Source of the DNA: Pseudomonadota bacterium
GTDB taxonomy: Bacteria > Pseudomonadota > Alphaproteobacteria > Rhizobiales > Rhizobiaceae
NCBI GenBank assembly: GCA_023428515.1
Contig: JAEYXI010000430.1
Location: forward strand, 1-14,490
Direction: 5' to 3'
Length of the DNA: 14,490 nucleotides
In this document: positions 7,349-14,405 of the stretch, one piece after another
Layout: every line of letters begins with the position of its first letter
Numbering within the stretch: position 1 is the stretch's first letter
The notes under the pieces: model-generated
Told to the model about the DNA's origin: nothing
The model's input: only the letters and a program-made list of their open reading frames with translations
Database searches by the model: none
Made by a program: the position numbers and the translations under genes

Positions 7349-7383
7349 TCCATGCGCCGCCTCGATGGTGGCGCATGGATTTT
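7349..7383 (+). terminator. Terminator-like hairpin after the binding-protein gene
   Basis: Starting 11 bases after the stop at 7337, a perfect 10-bp stem (7349-7358 with 7370-7379) encloses an 11-base loop and is followed directly by TTTT (7380-7383). This is the form of an intrinsic terminator. Because the permease genes follow in the same direction, it probably acts partially, or protects the upstream mRNA, keeping the binding protein in excess over the membrane complex as in many ABC operons. The short T-run argues for leaky termination. Confidence 0.6.
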
Positions 7384-7384
7384 G

Positions 7385-7660
7385 GTGCGTCCTTCGAGGC
7401 TCGCCCTGTGAAGACTACCTCCCAACCTGCTAATTCCTGCGGGCTCGCACCTCAGGATGAGGAACGTTGTGCCTGAAATGCTTATCGCCAACGCCGGTTC
7501 TGGTCTTGCCGTCCCGAATCTTCCGCAATGCTTCGGACAGATTGTCTCCGACGCTGGCGGTTGGCGTTGCACGCCCAGACGTCCTCATCCTGAGGTGCGA
7601 GCCCGCAGGGCGTTGGTGATTGGCATCCGGAATCCGGCGGGCGAGCCTCGAAGGACGCAC
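7385..7660. repeat. 276-bp palindromic element of two inverted 79-bp units
   Basis: Two units, 7385-7463 and 7582-7660, face each other. Outer arms 7385-7406 and 7639-7660 are perfect 22-bp inverted repeats; inner arms 7436-7463 and 7582-7609 are perfect 28-bp inverted repeats. The two spacers between arms are both 29 bases but do not match well. A third 7-bp pair lies at 7486-7492/7560-7566 in the 118-bp centre. The inner arm (CCTCATCCTGAGGTGCGAGC type) resembles dispersed intergenic repeats common in Rhizobiales chromosomes. No ORF of credible quality lies in it. It fills nearly all of the gap 7338-7680 and ends 20 bases before the permease ATG, probably having inserted in the operon. Confidence 0.85.
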
Positions 7661-7680
7661 CTCTTGCATGCGGCTGGCGC

Positions 7681-8688
7681 ATGATCCTTCAGCGCTTCCT
7701 CGTCCGACTCCTCACCATGGCCGTCACGCTGCTCGGCGTGTCGGTGGTGGTGTTCGTCATCATCCGCGTGGCGCCCGGCGATCCGATCGCCATGATGCTG
7801 CCGCCAGGCGCCAGCCAGGCCGACATCGACCGGCTGCGCGCGCTCTATGGGCTCGACCGCTCCATCGTCGAGCAATATTTCATCTGGCTGTCCGGCGTGC
7901 TGCAGGGCAATTTCGGCACCTCGATCTCGCTCCGCCAGGACGTGATGAGCTTGGTGCTCAACCGCCTGCCGGCGACACTCGAACTCGCCACCCTCGCGCT
8001 TCTCATCGCCCTCGCCATCGGCCTGCCGCTCGCCATTCTCGGTGCACGCGAGCAGGGCACGGCTGTCGAAGCCGGCATCGACGTCGCCAATGGCGCGGCG
8101 CTCTCCATCCCCGACTTCCTATGGGGGCTGGCGCTCATCCTGCTCTTCGGCGTGCTCTGGCCGATTTTCGAGATTTCCGGGCGCGTGTCGCCGCGCCTCG
8201 AACTGCCCTTTGTCACCCAGTTCTATCTCTTCGAAAGCATCTTGCGGCTGCGCCTCGACCTGACGAAAGACCTGATCAGCCACATGTTCATGCCGGCGCT
8301 GGCGCTCGCTTTGCCGCTCGCGGCCATCATCTCGCAACTCCTGAAACTATCGCTCAAGGAGGTGATGACGCTGGACTATGTGACGCTCGCGCGGGTCAAG
8401 GGATTCTCCGAGACGGCGGTGATCCTGCGCGAGGCGCTGAAAAACGCGGCACTGCCTACGCTGACGCTGGTCGGCGTGCAGTTCACCTTCCTGATTGGCG
8501 GCACGGTCATCATCGAGCGGCTGTTCTCCTACGAAGGGCTCGGCAACATGGCGATCGACGCGGTGATCAACCGCGACCTGCCGCTGATCCAGGGCATCGT
8601 GCTCGTCTTCGCGCTTATCTTCGTGCTGATCAACCTCGCCGTCGACATGATGTATGCGCTGCTCAATCCGAGGCTGCGCCATGGCTGA
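7681..8688 (+). CDS. ABC transporter permease, DppB/OppB-like
   Basis: The product is 335 aa. It opens with a membrane segment and the family hallmark VVFVIIRVAPGDP (about 23-35), then a periplasmic region with LRALYGLDRSIVEQYFIWL (52-70) and GNFGTS, and about five more membrane segments (around 100-122, 145-165, 203-222, 262-278 and 303-325). The cytoplasmic coupling loop (EAA motif) is around 226-257: DYVTLARVKGFSETAVILREALKNA. It forms the inner-membrane channel with the next gene's product. No strong ribosome site is visible; the palindromic element ends 20 bases upstream, so translation may be affected by local RNA structure. The stop overlaps the next start by 8 bases. Confidence 0.95.
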   Translation: MILQRFLVRLLTMAVTLLGVSVVVFVIIRVAPGDPIAMMLPPGASQADIDRLRALYGLDRSIVEQYFIWLSGVLQGNFGTSISLRQDVMSLVLNRLPATLELATLALLIALAIGLPLAILGAREQGTAVEAGIDVANGAALSIPDFLWGLALILLFGVLWPIFEISGRVSPRLELPFVTQFYLFESILRLRLDLTKDLISHMFMPALALALPLAAIISQLLKLSLKEVMTLDYVTLARVKGFSETAVILREALKNAALPTLTLVGVQFTFLIGGTVIIERLFSYEGLGNMAIDAVINRDLPLIQGIVLVFALIFVLINLAVDMMYALLNPRLRHG

Positions 8689-9532
8689 CGCGCGCGCCCT
8701 ATCCCGCCGCCGTTTCGACGCGCGGCTCGTGCTCGCCGGCGGCTGGCTAGCCATTGCGCTCGTCGCCGCGATCTTTGCACCGCTGATAGCACCGCAGGAT
8801 CCGCTGGCGCAGGACCTGCTCTACGAACGGCTGCCGCCTTTCTGGATGCAGGGCGCCGAGCCCGGCTTCTGGCTCGGCACCGACAGCCTTGGACGCGACC
8901 TGCTCTCGCGCATCATCTATGGCGGGCGCGTCGCTTTCATCGTCGCCTTCGCGGCGGCGTTCGCCGCCTGCCTCGTCGGCTCGACGCTCGGCCTCATCGC
9001 CGGTTATTTCGGCGGTTGGGCAGACCGCATCATCTCGCGCATCGTCGACATCTGGATGGCGTTTCCGCCGGTGCTCTTCGCCATCCTTTTGGTCGCCGTC
9101 TTCGGCACGGGCTTGAGCTCCGTCATCATCGCCATCGCCGTCATCGACTGGACGCGCTTCTGCCGCGTCATCCGCGCCGAGGCGATGAGCCAGTCACGCA
9201 TGGACTATGTCGAGAACGCCCGGATCGCCGGCTTCGGACGCTTCCGCATCATGCTGTCGGAGGTGCTGCCCAACGTGCTGCCGTCCATCGTCGCGCTGCT
9301 GTCGCTCGAAATGGGCATCGCGGTGATCGTGGAAGCGATCCTCTCCTTCGTGAACCTCTCCATCTCCACCGACGACCCGACCTGGGGCGGCATCATCGCC
9401 GAGGGCCGCCTGTCGATCCACCAGGCCTGGTGGGTGCTGGTCTTTCCACTGATCACGCTTTTCCTCACCGTGCTCTCCTTCAGCCAGTTCGGCGAAGGGC
9501 TGAAGGCGCGCTTCGACCCTGTGCTGAAATGA
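8681..9532 (+). CDS. ABC transporter permease, DppC/OppC-like
   Basis: The product is 283 aa. After an N-terminal membrane anchor (about 16-37) it has the DppC hallmark LGTDSLGRDLLSRIIYGGRVA (65-85), then membrane segments and the EAA coupling loop DYVENARIAGFGRFRIMLSEVLPN (175-198). It ends with FGEGLKARFDPVLK, typical for this subunit. I chose the ATG at 8681, overlapping the previous gene by 8 bases, rather than an upstream in-frame ATG at 8654, because MADARALSRRRFDARL is the usual length of cytoplasmic tail. Its stop overlaps the next start as ATGA, indicating translational coupling. It pairs with the 7681-8688 product. Confidence 0.95.
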   Translation: MADARALSRRRFDARLVLAGGWLAIALVAAIFAPLIAPQDPLAQDLLYERLPPFWMQGAEPGFWLGTDSLGRDLLSRIIYGGRVAFIVAFAAAFAACLVGSTLGLIAGYFGGWADRIISRIVDIWMAFPPVLFAILLVAVFGTGLSSVIIAIAVIDWTRFCRVIRAEAMSQSRMDYVENARIAGFGRFRIMLSEVLPNVLPSIVALLSLEMGIAVIVEAILSFVNLSISTDDPTWGGIIAEGRLSIHQAWWVLVFPLITLFLTVLSFSQFGEGLKARFDPVLK

Positions 9533-10425
9533 CCGCGTGCCTCGACATATCCAACCTCAGCGCGACGCTACCGTCTGGACAGCGCGTATTGCGTTCGGTG
9601 TCGCTCAGCGTGGAGCCCGGCGAGGTGCGCGCGCTCGTCGGCGAGAGCGGCGCGGGCAAGAGCATGATCGGCAAGGCCGTGCTCGGCGTGCTGCCGCCGA
9701 GCGTCAGGATAGTCGAGGGTTCGATCCGGCTCGAAGGCGCCGACCTCGGCGCGCTTTCTCCTAAAGAGCGCCGCCGCGCCATCGGCGCCAAGACGGCGCT
9801 GATCCCGCAGGATCCGCTCACTGCGCTCAACCCGTCGCGCCGCATCGGCCCACAGATGACGGACCGCCTCGTGCATATTCTCGGCTGGGCCGCGGGCCGT
9901 GCCGACAGCCGCGTGCGCCAGTTGCTCGACGAGGTGCATATCCGCGAGCCGGATCGCGTGATGCGCGCCTATCCGCACGAGCTTTCCGGCGGCATGCGCC
10001 AGCGCGTGCTGATCGCCGCAGCCTTCGCGGCCGAGCCGCGCCTGATCGTCGCCGACGAGCCGACGACCGCGCTCGACGTCACCGTGCAGAAGCAGATTCT
10101 CAGGCTGATCGCACAGCTCCAGAAGGAGCATGGCACGGCGATCCTGTTCGTGACGCACGATCTCGGCGTGGTGGCAAAAATTAGCCAGAAGGTGACGGTG
10201 CTCTATGCCGGCAAGGTGGTCGAGGAGGCCGAGACGGCAGCGCTGTTCGCCGACCCTGAGCATTCCTACACGCGCGCGCTGATGGCGGCGACGCCCCGAT
10301 ACACCGACCCGCAAGCGTCGCTGAGGCCAGTCGACGAAGCAGTGCTTGCCGGGCTGGCCGCCGAGATCGCGATTGCCGACCACGACTGGCGGCCCAATCT
10401 TGACCGGAAACCGGGCCATGGCTGA
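9529..10425 (+). CDS. ABC transporter ATP-binding protein, DppD/OppD-like
   Basis: The product is 298 aa. Walker A is GESGAGKS (38-45), the Q-loop is at Q94 in LIPQDPLTALNP, the ABC signature is LSGGMRQR (152-159), Walker B is RLIVADEPTTALD (171-183) and the switch histidine is H210. The C-terminal extension with HSYTRALMAATP is typical of the oligopeptide/dipeptide subfamily. The start is chosen at the ATGA overlap with the preceding permease stop; a longer open frame from 9016 reads through the permease gene and is not credible. It powers the importer together with the next product. Confidence 0.95.
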   Translation: MTACLDISNLSATLPSGQRVLRSVSLSVEPGEVRALVGESGAGKSMIGKAVLGVLPPSVRIVEGSIRLEGADLGALSPKERRRAIGAKTALIPQDPLTALNPSRRIGPQMTDRLVHILGWAAGRADSRVRQLLDEVHIREPDRVMRAYPHELSGGMRQRVLIAAAFAAEPRLIVADEPTTALDVTVQKQILRLIAQLQKEHGTAILFVTHDLGVVAKISQKVTVLYAGKVVEEAETAALFADPEHSYTRALMAATPRYTDPQASLRPVDEAVLAGLAAEIAIADHDWRPNLDRKPGHG

Positions 10426-11233
10426 GCCGCTCTTCACTGTCCGCGGGCTGAAGGTCGCCCTGCCCGACATGACCAGAAAGCCGCTGGTCGGCCGTGCGCC
10501 GCTTGTGGAGATCCTGAAGGGTCTCTACTTCGAGCTGCCGCGCCGCTCCGTCACCGGCATAGTCGGCGAGTCCGGCTCAGGCAAGTCCACGCTAGGACGC
10601 GCGCTGGTGCGGCTGATCGAGCCCAGCGCCGGCAGCGCGAGCTTCGACGGGCGCGACATCACCCATCTACCCGAGGCCGAGCTTCGGCCGCTAAGGCGCA
10701 ACCTGCAGATGATCTTCCAGGACCCGATGTCGTCGCTCAATCCGCGCCGCACCATCGGCGCGATCATCGCCGCGCCGCTGAAGCAGAACGGGCTCGGCGA
10801 CAATATCGGCGCGCGGGTCGCGGAGGCGCTGAAGCGCGTCGGCCTGCCGGAACATTTCGCGAAACGCTACCGCCACGAACTCTCCGGCGGCCAGCGCCAG
10901 CGCGTCGGCATCGCCAGGGCGCTGGCGCTCTCGCCCGATTTCGTGCTCGCCGACGAGATCGTGTCGGGGCTCGACGTCTCGACGCAGGCTCAGATCCTGA
11001 CGCTGCTCGAAAAGCTCGCCGACGAGATGGGCCTCACCGTCGCCTTCATCAGCCACGACCTCTCCGTCATCCGTCGGCTCTGCAAGCAGGTGATCGTGAT
11101 GCGCAACGGCGAGATCGTCGAGCAAGGGCCCACCGACTCGCTCTTCGCCGATCCCAAGCATCAGTACACGCGCGACCTGATCGCCGCGATCCCGCTGCCG
11201 GAGATCGACGCGGACTGGCTGAAGGCTGGCTAA
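10418..11233 (+). CDS. ABC transporter ATP-binding protein, DppF/OppF-like
   Basis: The product is 271 aa. Walker A is GESGSGKS (50-57), the Q-loop is Q101 in MIFQDPMSSLNPR, the signature is LSGGQRQR (155-162), Walker B is FVLADE (175-180) and the switch histidine is H213. The residues after Walker B read DEIVSGLDVS where the family usually has DEPxSALDVS, a mild departure that leaves the catalytic glutamate in place. The C-terminus has HQYTRDLIAAIPLP. The start overlaps the previous gene by 8 bases. It completes a five-gene importer. Confidence 0.94.
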   Translation: MAEPLFTVRGLKVALPDMTRKPLVGRAPLVEILKGLYFELPRRSVTGIVGESGSGKSTLGRALVRLIEPSAGSASFDGRDITHLPEAELRPLRRNLQMIFQDPMSSLNPRRTIGAIIAAPLKQNGLGDNIGARVAEALKRVGLPEHFAKRYRHELSGGQRQRVGIARALALSPDFVLADEIVSGLDVSTQAQILTLLEKLADEMGLTVAFISHDLSVIRRLCKQVIVMRNGEIVEQGPTDSLFADPKHQYTRDLIAAIPLPEIDADWLKAG

Positions 11234-11247
11234 AGCATTTCAACCGC

Positions 11248-11269
11248 GCCGGCCCCGCGGGCAGCCGGC
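11248..11269 (+). other. GC-rich hairpin after the last ABC gene
   Basis: GCCGGC at 11248-11253 pairs with GCCGGC at 11264-11269, and the 10-base loop contains a self-complementary CCCGCGGG core that could pair instead. It sits 14 bases after the ATPase stop and 40 before the VOC gene, with no T-run. It may be a processing or attenuation point. Low certainty. Confidence 0.3.
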
Positions 11270-11309
11270 ACGGCACAAGGGAACGGCCCGCCAAAACGGG
11301 AGACGTCAC

Positions 11310-11909
11310 GTGAAAAACCTATCTTGCAGCGCGGTGTTCGCCACCGCCCTTCTAACCAGCGCAGGCGTCGCATCCGCCGATTCCATCCCCGGCATGCGCG
11401 GGCACGACCATACCGGCGTCACCGTGCCTGACATGGCGCAGGCGGTAGACTTCTTCACCAATGTCATCGGCTGCCAGAAGGCGATGGCCTTCGGCCCCTT
11501 CGCCGACGACAAGGGCACCTTCATGCAGGATCTGCTTGGCGTGCATCCCAAGGCAGTGATCGAGGAGATCACGCTGGTGCGCTGCGGCTTCGGCTCCAAC
11601 GTCGAGTTGTTCAAATACACCGCACCCGACCAGAAAGACGCGACGCCCAAGAACAGCGATATCGGCGGCTATCACATCGCCTTCTACGTTGACGACGTCG
11701 CCGCCGCGAAAACTTATCTCGAAGGCAAGGGCGTCGCCACACGGATGGGTCCACTGCCTGTCAACGAGGGCCCCGCCGCCGGCCAGACGATCCTCTATTT
11801 CCAGGCGCCGTGGGGCCTGCAGTTCGAGGCGATCAGCTATCCTGACGGCATGGCCTACGAAAAGGACGCCGCGACCGTTCTGTGGAGCCCCAAGGATCCG
11901 GCCAAGTAA
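11310..11909 (+). CDS. VOC (glyoxalase/extradiol dioxygenase) family metalloprotein with export signal
   Basis: The product is 199 aa from a GTG start, with GGGAG 7 bases upstream. Residues 1-23 look like a Sec signal peptide (KNL, hydrophobic core, cleavage after ASA), so the protein is probably periplasmic. The mature part has two vicinal-oxygen-chelate repeats with the metal ligands in canonical order: H34 (HDHTGVTV), E99 (VELFKY), H122 (GYHIAFYV) and E173 (LQFEAISYP). VOC enzymes are lyases, isomerases, epoxide-opening enzymes or dioxygenases, nearly all cytoplasmic. The gene lies 76 bp after the transporter, consistent with co-transcription. I infer periplasmic processing or binding of the imported compound or a reactive by-product. 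The reaction is unknown. Confidence 0.85.
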   Translation: MKNLSCSAVFATALLTSAGVASADSIPGMRGHDHTGVTVPDMAQAVDFFTNVIGCQKAMAFGPFADDKGTFMQDLLGVHPKAVIEEITLVRCGFGSNVELFKYTAPDQKDATPKNSDIGGYHIAFYVDDVAAAKTYLEGKGVATRMGPLPVNEGPAAGQTILYFQAPWGLQFEAISYPDGMAYEKDAATVLWSPKDPAK

Positions 11910-11935
11910 TCGCGTCCAGTCCATCGGATGATTTT

Positions 11936-11969
11936 GGGGCGGTCGCGGGACAAATCCACAGACCGCTCC
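11936..11969. promoter_or_regulatory. Inverted repeat upstream of the monooxygenase/reductase gene
   Basis: GGGGCGGTC (11936-11944) faces GACCGCTCC (11961-11969), matching at 8 of 9 bases with a 16-base spacer. A second partner for GGGGCG is CGCCCC at 11985-11990, so alternative structures are possible. It lies between the VOC stop (11909) and the candidate promoter at 12008. It may be a transcription end structure for the VOC gene or a regulator site; nothing decides between them. Confidence 0.35.
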
Positions 11970-12007
11970 ATATACCCAGGAAATCGCCCCAGCCTGAAAT
12001 TTTAAGC

Positions 12008-12036
12008 TTGAAGTAATCCATTTCCGGCGCGATAGT
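12008..12036 (+). promoter_or_regulatory. Candidate sigma-70-type promoter for the monooxygenase/reductase gene
   Basis: TTGAAG (12008-12013) and GATAGT (12031-12036) are separated by 17 bases; each matches the consensus at four of six positions. A transcript would start near 12043, ahead of a good GAGGAG ribosome site (12056-12061) that lies 8 bases before the ATG at 12070. The surrounding 160-bp gap is AT-richer than the flanking genes, supporting an independent start here. Confidence 0.4.
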
Positions 12037-12069
12037 CGGGTAAATGCAAAATGGAGAGGAGATCGCGCG

Positions 12070-14367
12070 ATGAAGGTTGCGGTTCTCGGTGGTGGACCTG
12101 CCGGCCTTTATTTTGCGATCTCCATGAAGCTCCGCAACTCGGCGCACGAGGTGACGGTCGTCGAGCGCAACAAGCCGGACGATACGTTCGGCTGGGGCGT
12201 CGTGCTGTCGGCCGAGACACTCGACAACCTCACGCGAAACGATCCCGTCAGCGCGGTCTGGATCAAGCGCTATTTCGCCTATTGGGACGACATCGCGGTC
12301 ATCTACAAGGGCGTGCGCACGCTCTCCACCGGCCACGGCTTCTGCGGTATCGGCCGCAAGCGGATCCTAATGCTGCTGCAGCGCCGCGCCAGGGAACTCG
12401 GCATCAATGTTGTCTTCGAGACCGAGGTGCCCGACCCTCGTCCTTATATGGAAACGCACGACCTCGTCGTCGCGGCCGACGGGCTGAACTCGCGCTCGCG
12501 CTCGACCTTCGCTGAAGTATTCAAGCCCGATATCGACACACGCAAGTGCAAGTTCGTCTGGCTCGGCACGCAGCAGAAATTCGACGACGCATTCACCTTC
12601 ATCTTCGAGAAGACCGAGCATGGCTGGGTGTGGGCGCATGCCTACCAGTTCGATGCCGATACTGCGACGTTCATCGTCGAGTGCAGCCAGGATACCTGGG
12701 ACAAGTTCGGCTTCGGCGGGATGAGCCAACAAGAGTCGATCGCTGTCTGCGAGAAGATTTTCGAAAAACATCTCGGCGGGCATCCGCTGATGACCAACGC
12801 CAATCACATCCGCGGCTCGGCCTGGATCAACTTCCCGCGCGTGCTCTGCGAGCGCTGGTCCTACAAGAACCTCGCGCTGATGGGCGACGCCGCGGCGTCC
12901 GCGCATTTCTCGATCGGCTCGGGCACCAAGCTGGCGCTGGAAAGTGCCGTGGCGCTCGCCGACTATGTGCATTCGGAACCCGACCTCGAGGCGGCGTTCC
13001 GCAAATACGAGGATGCACGTCGCACCGAGGTGCTGAAGCTCCAGTCGGCAGCGCGCAACTCGCTCGAATGGTTCGAGGAGGTCGAGCGCTATCTGGACCT
13101 CGACCCGGTGCAGTTCAACTATTCGCTGCTGACGCGCTCGCAGCGCATCAGCCACGAGAATCTGCGGCTGCGCGATCCGGAATGGCTGGGCGGTGCCGAG
13201 GCGTGGTTCCAGCAAGAGGCCGGCGCGCCGAAGGAAGACTGGAAGCGTGCGCCTATGTTCGCGCCGTTCAAGCTGCGCGAGATGGAACTCGTCAACCGTG
13301 TCGTCGTTTCGCCGATGGCACAATACAAGGCGGTCGACGGCTGCCCTACCGACTGGCACTTCACCCATTACGCCGAGCGCGCCAAGGGCGGCGCCGGCCT
13401 CGTCTATATCGAGATGACCTGCGTCAGCCCCGAGGGGCGCATCACGCCGGGCTGCCCGGGCTTTTATGCGCCGGAGCACGAGGTGGCTTGGAAGCGGCTG
13501 GTCGATTTCGTCCACAGCGAGACGCCGGCGAAGATCTGCGCGCAGATCGGCCATGCCGGCCCGAAGGCCTCCGTGCAGGTGCCGTGGGGCGACGACGGCA
13601 TGCCGCTCAAGGAGGGCAATTGGGAGATTCTCGGGCCTTCCACTGTCGCCTGGTCCGAAGGGCACCAGGTGCCGAAGGCGATGACGCGCGCCGACATGGA
13701 CCTGGTGCGCGACCAGTTCGTGGCGTCGGCCGAGATGGCGGACCGCTGCGGCTTCGACATGCTGGAGATCCACGCTGCGCATGGCTATCTGCTGTCGTCC
13801 TTCATCACGCCGCTGACCAATAAGCGCACGGATGACTATGGCGGCTCGCTGGAGAACCGCATGCGCTACCCGCTAGAGGTGTTCCGCGCCGTCCGCGAGG
13901 CTTGGCCCCTGCACAAACCGATCTCGATGCGCATCTCCGCTAACGACTGGGTCGGCATCGAGGGCGTGACGCCCGCCGACGCCGTGGAGATCGCAAAGAT
14001 GCTTTCGGCCGCCGGTGTCGACATCTGCGACGTCTCGGCCGGCCAGACCTCGACCCGCGCCAAGCCGGTCTATGGCCGCATGTTCCAAACGCCCTTTTCG
14101 GACCGCATCCGCAACGAGACCGGCATGGCGACCATGGCGGTCGGCAACATCTACGAGCCAGACCACGTCAACTCGATCCTGATGGCTGGCCGCGCCGACC
14201 TCGTCTGCCTGGCGCGACCGCACCTCTCCGACCCCTACTGGACGCTGCATGCGGCGGTGACGCTCGGCGACCGCGGCGTGAAATGGCCCGATCCCTACCT
14301 CCCCGGCCGCGACCAGGCCTACCGGCTCGCCGCGCAGCGTAACGCGACCGCGGAGTTCAAGGTATGA
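12070..14367 (+). CDS. 2-Aminobenzoyl-CoA (or salicylyl-CoA) monooxygenase/reductase, two-domain flavoenzyme
   Basis: The product is 765 aa and joins two flavin domains. Residues 1 to about 385 form a p-hydroxybenzoate-hydroxylase-like FAD monooxygenase: GGGPAG at 7-12, [13 protein letters not shown] at 133-145 and [15 protein letters not shown] at 271-285. Residues from about 393 form an old-yellow-enzyme reductase: [20 protein letters not shown] (397-416), [18 protein letters not shown] with H568 and H571, [10 protein letters not shown] (588-597) and LARPHL near 714-719. This fusion is the form of 2-aminobenzoyl-CoA monooxygenase/reductase of Azoarcus evansii, which hydroxylates and then reduces the ring to a non-aromatic 2-amino-5-oxo-cyclohexenyl-CoA. 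Databases often name it salicylyl-CoA 5-hydroxylase/oxidoreductase. The aminoaryl pathway here favours 2-aminobenzoyl-CoA. It has its own candidate promoter and its stop overlaps a possible ATG (ATGA at 14364). Confidence 0.92.
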   Translation: MKVAVLGGGPAGLYFAISMKLRNSAHEVTVVERNKPDDTFGWGVVLSAETLDNLTRNDPVSAVWIKRYFAYWDDIAVIYKGVRTLSTGHGFCGIGRKRILMLLQRRARELGINVVFETEVPDPRPYMETHDLVVAADGLNSRSRSTFAEVFKPDIDTRKCKFVWLGTQQKFDDAFTFIFEKTEHGWVWAHAYQFDADTATFIVECSQDTWDKFGFGGMSQQESIAVCEKIFEKHLGGHPLMTNANHIRGSAWINFPRVLCERWSYKNLALMGDAAASAHFSIGSGTKLALESAVALADYVHSEPDLEAAFRKYEDARRTEVLKLQSAARNSLEWFEEVERYLDLDPVQFNYSLLTRSQRISHENLRLRDPEWLGGAEAWFQQEAGAPKEDWKRAPMFAPFKLREMELVNRVVVSPMAQYKAVDGCPTDWHFTHYAERAKGGAGLVYIEMTCVSPEGRITPGCPGFYAPEHEVAWKRLVDFVHSETPAKICAQIGHAGPKASVQVPWGDDGMPLKEGNWEILGPSTVAWSEGHQVPKAMTRADMDLVRDQFVASAEMADRCGFDMLEIHAAHGYLLSSFITPLTNKRTDDYGGSLENRMRYPLEVFRAVREAWPLHKPISMRISANDWVGIEGVTPADAVEIAKMLSAAGVDICDVSAGQTSTRAKPVYGRMFQTPFSDRIRNETGMATMAVGNIYEPDHVNSILMAGRADLVCLARPHLSDPYWTLHAAVTLGDRGVKWPDPYLPGRDQAYRLAAQRNATAEFKV

Positions 14368-14405
14368 GCAGGATGAGCGAAGCTTGGCGCGGCCCCTCAC
14401 CCTTA

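Noticed and set aside
7620..8750. 376-codon plus-strand frame over the first permease gene
   Set aside because: It begins inside the palindromic repeat and overlaps a permease with clear membrane segments and EAA motif in another frame; its own product is Arg/His-rich.
12367..13782. 471-codon minus-strand frame opposite the monooxygenase/reductase
   Set aside because: It has low-complexity, Arg/His/Leu-rich composition typical of an antisense shadow, while the plus strand has continuous two-domain homology.
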